From the NCBI RefSeq assembly GCF_003254395.2, contig NC_037648.1, positions 1,529,868-1,593,867 on the forward strand: 64,000 nt of DNA, written 5' to 3'. The notes under the pieces are model-generated. The model saw nothing but the letters and a program-made list of their open reading frames with translations, ran no database searches and was not told the DNA's origin. Every line of letters starts with the position of its first letter. The stretch's first letter is position 1. Position numbers and translations under genes: made by a program. Shown piece after piece: positions 56,945 through 64,000 of the stretch. The DNA is from Apis mellifera. Its lineage: Eukaryota; Arthropoda; Insecta; Hymenoptera; Apidae.

Positions 56945-58135
56945 ATTTGTACAGGGTGATTCTAGTTAAATAATTAAATAATTAGAAAACTTAAAAATTA
57001 AATGAAATAAAGAAAAAAATTACAACTAGGGTTTTTCAGATGGCGTTTTCGTATTTGTTTAATAACAAAGCAGAGAATCGAGATTTATACAGAGTGAAAA
57101 AAATATTTTGATAAAATCCAAAAAAAAACTATAACTAGGATTTTCCAGATGGCACTCGTATTTGCTTGGTAACAAAGCAGAGAATCGAGATTTCAGATTC
57201 TGATTGAATAATTATTAAATATTTTGATAAAATCCATATAATTCCATGTCCAAGATATTTTCATTAATTACCAAACAAAAGAAAAAACTAATGCTAGTAT
57301 TTTCTAGATTTCTAGGCGTTCATATCTGCTTGTTCGAGGAAAGAGATTTTTGTTGAGATCTTTTTCCCTTTTTCACATGAGAATTAAGATTTATACAGAG
57401 TGATTCTGTGTGAGTGATTTATTCAGAGTGATTTGATAGAATAATTATTAAATATTTTGATAAAATCAAAAAAAAAAACTATAACTAGTGTTTTCCAGAT
57501 GGCGCTCATATCTGCTTGCTCGAGGAAAGAGATTATTGTTGAGATTTTTCTCCCTTTTTCACATGAGAATTGAAATTTATACAGAGTGATTCTGATTTGA
57601 TTGAATAATTATTAAATATCTTGATAAAATTAATATAATTCGTGTCCAAAATATTTTCATTAATTATAAAACAAAAAAAAAAAATTAGGGTTTTTCAGAT
57701 GGCGCTCGTATCCATTTGATAATAAAACTCGCCTCAGAAAGGCAAAAAACAGTAAAAATATATCCGATCCATATAATTCGTGTCCAAGATATTTTCATTA
57801 ATTACTAAACAAAAGAAAAAAAACTATAACTAGGGTTTTCCAGATGACGCTCGTATCTGTCTGGTAATAAAACTGAAAAAAGCGGAAAACAATAAAACTG
57901 TCCGATCCATATAATTCGTGTTTAAGATATTTTCATTAATTACGAAAGAAAAAAAAACTGTAACTAGGGTTTTCCAGATGGCGCTCGTATTTATTTGATA
58001 ATAAAACTCGCCCGAGAAAGGCAGAAAACATTAAAAATGTACAAAAATCCATATAATTCGTGTCCAAGATGTTTTCATTAATACCAAGCAAAAGGAAAAA
58101 AACTATAACTAGGGTTTTCCAGATGGCGTTCGTAT
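56945..58135. repeat. Degenerate tandem array with an acceptor-like motif in each unit
   Basis: About eight units carry GGGTTTTCCAGATGGCGCTC or variants near 57027, 57140, 57487, 57687, 57833, 57968 and 58113, with a decayed one at 57300. They are linked to ATTCGTGTCCAAGATATTTT, AAAAACTATAACTAG and TTTATACAGAGTGATTCT. Each unit therefore presents a pyrimidine-CAG|ATGGCG junction. Non-coding as far as I can see. Confidence 0.9.
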
Positions 58136-59598
58136 CTCGCTTTCGAAAAACGGTAAAATTGTCGGGGGGAGGGGTCGCGCGAAGGAGGGAGGCGAGGCCC
58201 GATTGCCTCGGTTTCGCGATGGAATATTTAAACGGAACAGGAGTCGGGAAACCGCAGCTCGTTTCCTCCTCGTACCTCCAGTGTCACCGAAAACGCACGG
58301 CCGCAGAACATTTTGAGGGTTTATAAACAAACGTATCTACGCCCGGAATGAGTTCCACTCGCTTGTTCCCCCGTGTCCCACGTTCGAAACCGTGTTTCCC
58401 AATTCCGAGGAATCCCTTGTTTCCAACTTTCGAATTAAAAATTCCTCCTTCCCCCTTTTTTTTTTTTTGGAAAAATGTTTTACAACTTGGTTAAAAATAC
58501 TTTTACATTTATTTTTAGAAACCACGAATTTCGAAAAATGATCGAATTTACTCGTCAATATATAATATAGAAAATTTAAAAATATAGAAATTTATATAGA
58601 ATTAGAAATTTATTTAGAATTATTTAATATAGAAAATTTATCGAGCAAGCAATTTCTCAAATAGTAACACAACTGCAACTTAATTAAAATATACGTATAT
58701 ATCATACGTACAGAAATGAAATAGTAATAATTATAACAATTGCAGGTATTTGAGAAATTATTACCGTTTCTCACGTATGGACACGCGTGGGCGCGGTGAC
58801 CTTACGACCTTCGGCGAGTCGCGCTATCTCGCCGACGACTGATAAGATTCGCGCGCTCGAGGAGAGATCGTTCGTCACATGAACGTTCGGACATGATCTA
58901 CGCCCCTGGCGAACTCTATTTCCACCGTTCCTTCCCGCGTTCGGAATTACACGGGGCGGGATCGGGTCGAGGTTTGCGATAGCTTAACCTTTCCTCGACG
59001 ATTCAGATTAGTCTTATTAATGGCCGCGGAACCATTATCTTAATAGCGACCCGTCTCTGTCCGACTAGCGGTGTGCAAGTCTATCACGCTACACTCGAGA
59101 AACAACGGTCGCTATGGTGAATTCAATTTTCGTCTAAAATTGTTGGTTTTTGTCCGGACTAATTTTAAAATTAAAATATTATGGGAGATACATTTCATAT
59201 ATTCATTTTATGGTACATCTAATTAAATTGTACTTGTGTTTCGTATTTTTACTCTTATTTTTAGTAAAAATTTCTTGTTTACAAATGTATCTTGTCAAGC
59301 ACGTACTATCTCGATTAATTACTCAAGATCTATCTTCTATCTCTTATCTTGAAAATAGGTTAGGTTGGGACTATTTCTAAATCAAAGACACAAAGTATTA
59401 AGAAGGAAGTAATTTATAACGGCAAGAAATATTGGAACGAAGGTATAGATCAAGTTTGATTAGGTTATTCGCATCCTTTCCGTCAATCGTATAATTCGAT
59501 CTTGAGAGAAAAAAAAAGAAAGAAAGAAAAAGTGATTCGTCTCTCCTAGTATTAGTTTAATTAACGGTCGCATGGAAAATTGTGTCGCGATTTAAAAT

Positions 59599-60012
59599 AT
59601 GCGCTACGTGTCTCTTATTAGGAACGTGTTTTGGCTTCGCGTGGGTAAAAAAGAAAATTACGTTTTCAATTATCCCGTTGTTATAATGGCAACGGCCGAT
59701 TCCTATCGCTTTCTAAACGAAATGTTCCTTGCTTTCCTGCTGCAATCAATTCCGTTGATTGCTGGGAATGAAAGACGTAAAGACACACACACATGCACAT
59801 ACACATCACTGAAAAGTCGAATCTCTCACGCTTTCGTTCTTAAAACACCCTATCGTGCGTGGCCGATCGACATTTCTCGAATAATGCGATTCCACGTTTC
59901 TTATTTCCTAACCTGGTTACATCTTACACGGGAAAGAAATAATCCGAATAATTGTCTTCACTTTGATCTTTGGCGACACTTTCAAGAATCGAGTTTCATT
60001 CTTTGTTTTTGA
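59599..60012 (+). CDS. Unrecognised open frame of 137 codons
   Basis: The frame runs from ATG at 59599 (MRYVSLIRNVFWLRVGKKEN) to TGA at 60012. It is long for AT-rich DNA and free of simple repeats. It has aromatic/hydrophobic stretches but no clear signal peptide, domain or splice context. It could be a chance frame. Confidence 0.12.
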   Translation: MRYVSLIRNVFWLRVGKKENYVFNYPVVIMATADSYRFLNEMFLAFLLQSIPLIAGNERRKDTHTCTYTSLKSRISHAFVLKTPYRAWPIDISRIMRFHVSYFLTWLHLTRERNNPNNCLHFDLWRHFQESSFILCF

Positions 60013-60022
60013 GGTTAGAAGC

Positions 60023-60057
<35 letters not shown>

Positions 60058-61186
60058 ACAGATCTATTATTTTCTCTATTGGCTCTATTAAACACGATCA
60101 CGTTATTGTCATACTAGTACACTTTAACCAAAATAACAGAAGTGTAAAGGAATTGTAAAGGAATTGTAAAGGACGGAGAATGAATAAGCAAGCACGAAAC
60201 ATAAAAACATTCCATACGAACACTATCGATAAAGTTTCGCCACCGCGCACTGTCGACGCGCATCTCCGCCGATAAAACAGAAACTGTCACCGTCTCGTCA
60301 AATCGTAAGCTCGAAAGGATGAGCAAAAAAAAAAAAAAGTAAAAAAAATTGAAAAAATCCTCCATCAATGAAACTATATTTAGAAGAAGAGAAAGCTAGA
60401 ATACAGTGAATATAGTATATATATACGAGAGTTAATTATTCGCAGCAAATCAGCGATTCGTTCCCGCGTCCGCGTTCAAGAGATCAATCGGCCACGCCGA
60501 TATTCCCCGATCCGTTTTCATCGACGGACGGACGGACGGGAAGAGGGGGGAGGTCGTCCCGGATCCGGGCCGAGCCGAGCGTAACCGACACGTTTCACCG
60601 GCGAACGAACCAAAAACACGTTCCTTTGTGCGGATACAATTGGGTTTGACCGGCCACCACCACCACCACCATCACCCCATCGACGGAATAATTTCAGTTT
60701 CGAAGCGAACGAGTGCAACGCTATCCCCCTTCCGTCTCCCCCTCCCTCCCACCATCCGTCCTCGCCCCGATACGCCGCGCGCTACCCCCCACTACACCGA
60801 TGCGTGCGTGGCCGTGGGCGGATCCTGGATGGACCTAATAAATTGTTTGTTGTAATTAAATGAATTCGGGGGGGAGGGGGAGGGGGAATCGTGTAGGGCG
60901 TTTTGGCTCGGGAGAGGAGAAAGGGGAGGGGAAGAGAGGGAGCCACCGCACACACCGGACTCCTCTCCACACGTAAAGGAATAAAGATGAACGGCCTATG
61001 GACGGGCCGCTATCTGCGCCTGTGGAACGGAAACACGCTCGTGCCGCGACAGCCCCTGACAAATGACGGCCCGTGAGCGCGGCTATTGCCGCCGCCCTGC
61101 CAACCCCTCCTCGCCTATTGGCAACCCCTTTCCACCCCCTCTCGCCCCCGATTTCCCTCTCGATCCTTTCTCTCTCTCTCTCACGT

Positions 61187-61247
<61 letters not shown>

Positions 61248-63200
61248 TATCGCTCAACGATCCCGGGACCATGATTAAACGGGAGAAAACGAAATTGAGC
61301 GGCGAATATTCCGTGGCGCGCGCCACCACCCCTCCTCTCGATCGGTTGTCCCCTCCTTCATCCCCTGTGTAGGATTCGTGAAAGGGGTTCGTTTTGAGAA
61401 AAGTTGCGGTCCAAGAGAGTAAGAAGAAGGGTGATGGATCTTTTTCGATCTTTTATCGATCTGAATCCGCTCGGTTTCGAATAATATTCGAAATTTGGAT
61501 TTAAATGGGATTTTCAAGCGATATTAATCTATATATCTCGTCGAGTAACGTGATATTATCATTCTTTCTCTCTGTCTCTGCCTCGCGGTTTTTTCTCGCG
61601 GAAAATTCGCGAGGAAAGGAAGATGGAAGAGAACGAATATATATCCCCGGCGAGCTATTCTATTCGATTTGCAATTCGAATCGTCTAGCGGCGAGTGTGG
61701 AAGAAGAGTGCAAGTGTTTGTGTGTGCGTTCACGAGCATCAAAGAGAGAGAGATAGAGAGGGAAATAGGAGGAAGACGAATCGAGGAGGTTCCACGTTTG
61801 GAGGGTGAAAACGCAATCTCCGGGAAGTGTCTATCGCGGATATACGAGCAAATTGATTTTCGTTTCTCCGATTCCTCCTTCAGGGACCGCTCCTAATCTC
61901 GGCTTCTCCTCGATTATTCCCCCATTCGTTTCTTTTATTCCTTTTCTTTTATTTATTTCCAATAGTATACGTAACTCTCGAGCTACGTAAAACAAATCAA
62001 GCAAGTTTAAAAAGATGCTCGAACAAAAATGATACTTTTTAAGAATTTGGATCGAGATTTGAAGAAATTAAAAATTTCTCGATTATCGATTAATTGAAAC
62101 AGAGGCTCGATCTTCGAAGCGAGATTGAATCTGGAAAATTCGAATCGATAGCGTTCCGAATAGCGGACTCTAGGAAATAAAGCGAGAAATAAAAAGGGTG
62201 GGCTCCAGAAGTGATATTTTCCCCGGCCCGTTGATTTCCATCGTGACCCTTTCGAACAACAGTTTCGGCCAACAGTTTCGCCCGACGGTCCCGCCCTCGC
62301 GCGGGACAGAGATGGATTTATTTTCGGGGAGGGGAGGGGAGGGGGTCTCGAGTGGAAAGAGAGGTGGAAAAGTGAGCGCGATGGATTTGACAGAAAGCTT
62401 TACAAAGCGGTGTCGCGCGCTATTTTGTATTTTATTTTCTAGAGCTGCACGCGGATTGGACACGGACGTTAACAGCACTCGTTGTAATGCTTTATAATGC
62501 CCTCTCTCTCTCTCTCTCTCTCTCTCCCTCTCTCTCTCTCTCTTTCTCGCTCTCGGCTTTGGTGGATGACACGTGGAAAAGGGGGACCGATCATCCGATT
62601 TTTCGCAATTTAAAATATGATGGAATATAATTCCCCTCCCCCCGATATATTATTGAGACAGTTTAGATGATCCTTCGATACACAGGAGACGTTACATTAC
62701 AATAGAAAAGTCGTGGAGGAATTAAATTAAACTCGAGTAATTCAAAACCTTAAACTTTAAACTTTAAACTCGAGGAATATAATAAAATTGGAATAAATGA
62801 AAAAGAAGAAAGAGACAATGTACAAACTCTATCATTCCTTCTTCTCCTTCTTTGAAACAAAGAAGTAAATTTTAAACTACTTTATATTAATTGCAACTTA
62901 AAAATTTCCAACAATCATAAAAAAAAAGAAATCATGGAATTAAATCTGTCGAATCGAATAATATCCTAGACAGGGATTCTTCGAATAGTCCTCTTAGAGT
63001 ACAGAGAGAGAAAGAGAGAGAAAGAGAGAGCATAATGGGCCCACCATTTGGCCCCTCGCGAGCGCACGCGCATTATTGCGCGGCCTCTGTTGGCCGCGCG
63101 TGAGCAGGAGGCGAGCGCATCTTTTATTCATCCGACAGAGTGGAGCCTTAATTTGAATTGAATAGGATTTATAAATTATTTCAAATTATAGTTGCGACGC

Positions 63201-63482
63201 ATGACCGGTACGGAGAGACCAGGAGGAGAGGAGACCCGGCTACCGGTTGCCGCGGCTATCGTCGACGACAACGACGACGCTCTAAGCCGGTGGCGACGAC
63301 TCCTGAGAAGAGTCTCTGAACAATCTCTTCTCTCTCTTTCTCTCTCTTCAAGTCGAGAGATCGCAATGACAGGTGTGGACAGGGCCAAATTCGATTTAAA
63401 ATTGGCAAAGCAAGTAATCCTAGTATTATTAAACAGTTATGATGTATATATCCTTTCCACTATTCAAACTGTACTTCTTTGA
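63201..63482 (+). CDS. Unrecognised open frame of about 94 codons
   Basis: From ATG at 63201 it reads MTGTERPGGEETRLPVAAAI, an acidic VDDNDDALSRW and a basic RRLLRR, then a Ser/Leu segment encoded by a CT microsatellite. A weak acceptor (AAATTATAG) lies just upstream. The first 40 codons have coding-like composition; the rest does not. Low support. Confidence 0.15.
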   Translation: MTGTERPGGEETRLPVAAAIVDDNDDALSRWRRLLRRVSEQSLLSLSLSSSREIAMTGVDRAKFDLKLAKQVILVLLNSYDVYILSTIQTVLL

Positions 63483-63689
63483 TTAAAAGAAAAATAATCC
63501 TAAAAGTTTCGTAACAATTAATTTCAAGTAGAGATTGCAATCATAGTCGTCTAATAAATAATAAAAAAGTTGCAATTATAATACACCTAGCAAAAAAAAA
63601 AAAAACACAAAACTTCACCCCTTCAAATCGTCACTTGGAATAATTTTTAGATTCGAGATCCGTCTCTCTCATCTTTCTCAAAAGATAGA

Positions 63690-64000
63690 GACAGATATAT
63701 AAATAAATAGATAAATATATAGATAAATAAATAAATAGATAGATAAATATATAAATAAATAAATAAATAAATAGATAGATAGATAAATATATAGATAAGT
63801 AAATACATAGATAGATAAATAAATAGATATATAAATATATAGATAAATAAATACATAAATAAATAAATAAATAGATAGATAGATATATAGATAAATAAAT
63901 ACATAGATAGATAAATAAATAGATATATAAATATATAAATAAATAAATAAATAAATAGATAGATAAATATATAGATAAGTAATACATAGATAGATAGATA
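63690..64000. repeat. GATA/AAAT tetranucleotide array running off the right edge
   Basis: About 310 bases of interspersed GATA and AAAT units with TATA variants continue to the last base. Higher-order blocks of about 120 bp are visible (similar strings near 63735, 63860 and 63935). The open frames on minus are only the simple repeat (YLSIYLFIYL). Confidence 0.97.

Larger units (their letters stand above)
58140..63680. other. Mixed DNA with microsatellites, no supported gene
   Basis: It contains (TA)n at 60026-60054 and 61189-61249, (CAC)n at about 60656-60672, GGAC repeats at 60523-60538, (CT)n at 61169-61182 and 62499-62545, and GA tracts at 63003-63030. CpG-rich parts are 58790-59080, 60480-60800 and 63040-63310. 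The open frames are described separately or judged accidental. Confidence 0.55.

Noticed and set aside
63631..63987. 118-codon Tyr/Ile/Leu-rich hydrophobic frame
   Set aside because: Pure translation of the GATA/AAAT microsatellite, not a membrane protein.

Overview
The window looks like nuclear DNA of a bee, most probably genus Apis. It has AT-rich repeat deserts mixed with CpG-rich blocks, many GA/CT and TA microsatellites, a mariner of the honeybee-type (mellifera) subfamily, and a nuclear mitochondrial insertion whose cytochrome b tail reads like honeybee mtDNA. There are no operons, ribosome binding sites or other bacterial features. Almost all of the window reads as intron or intergenic DNA.

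Gene content. The one protein gene I can identify is an ankyrin-repeat gene of the SOWAH (sosondowah) family on the minus strand. Its 3'-ward coding exons lie at 9353-9451, 1174-1246 and 120-212, in matching phase. A 6-base microexon is strongly suggested at 9233-9238. The gene runs off the left edge, and the exon upstream of 9451 was not found. A few splice-bounded candidate exons are listed at low to moderate confidence: 48319-48410 (-), 30591-30699 (-), 55945-56107 (+), and a two-exon plus-strand model at 37986-38093 / 38757-38995.

Mobile and transferred DNA. A 594-bp NUMT (40517-41110) carries the end of ND1, tRNA-Ser(UCN) and the last 113 codons of CytB in the native mitochondrial order, and the CytB piece is still open. 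A complete-length but dead mariner lies at 44024-45302. A GC-rich fragment of unknown origin follows at about 45510-45790.

Repeats. Roughly a quarter of the window is local degenerate tandem arrays, each with its own unrelated unit of about 50-260 bp. They lie at about 1.75-2.6, 5.1-6.7, 7.9-8.7, 16.2-17.3, 17.8-19.9, 21.2-22.1, 22.7-23.9, 24.7-26.2, 27.6-28.8, 46.0-47.6, 48.5-50.2 and 56.9-58.1 kb. There are also two-copy duplications at 10.9, 40.3 and 54.5 kb and long simple-sequence tracts. I found no CRISPR array and no functional RNA gene; the only tRNA is the mitochondrial relic.
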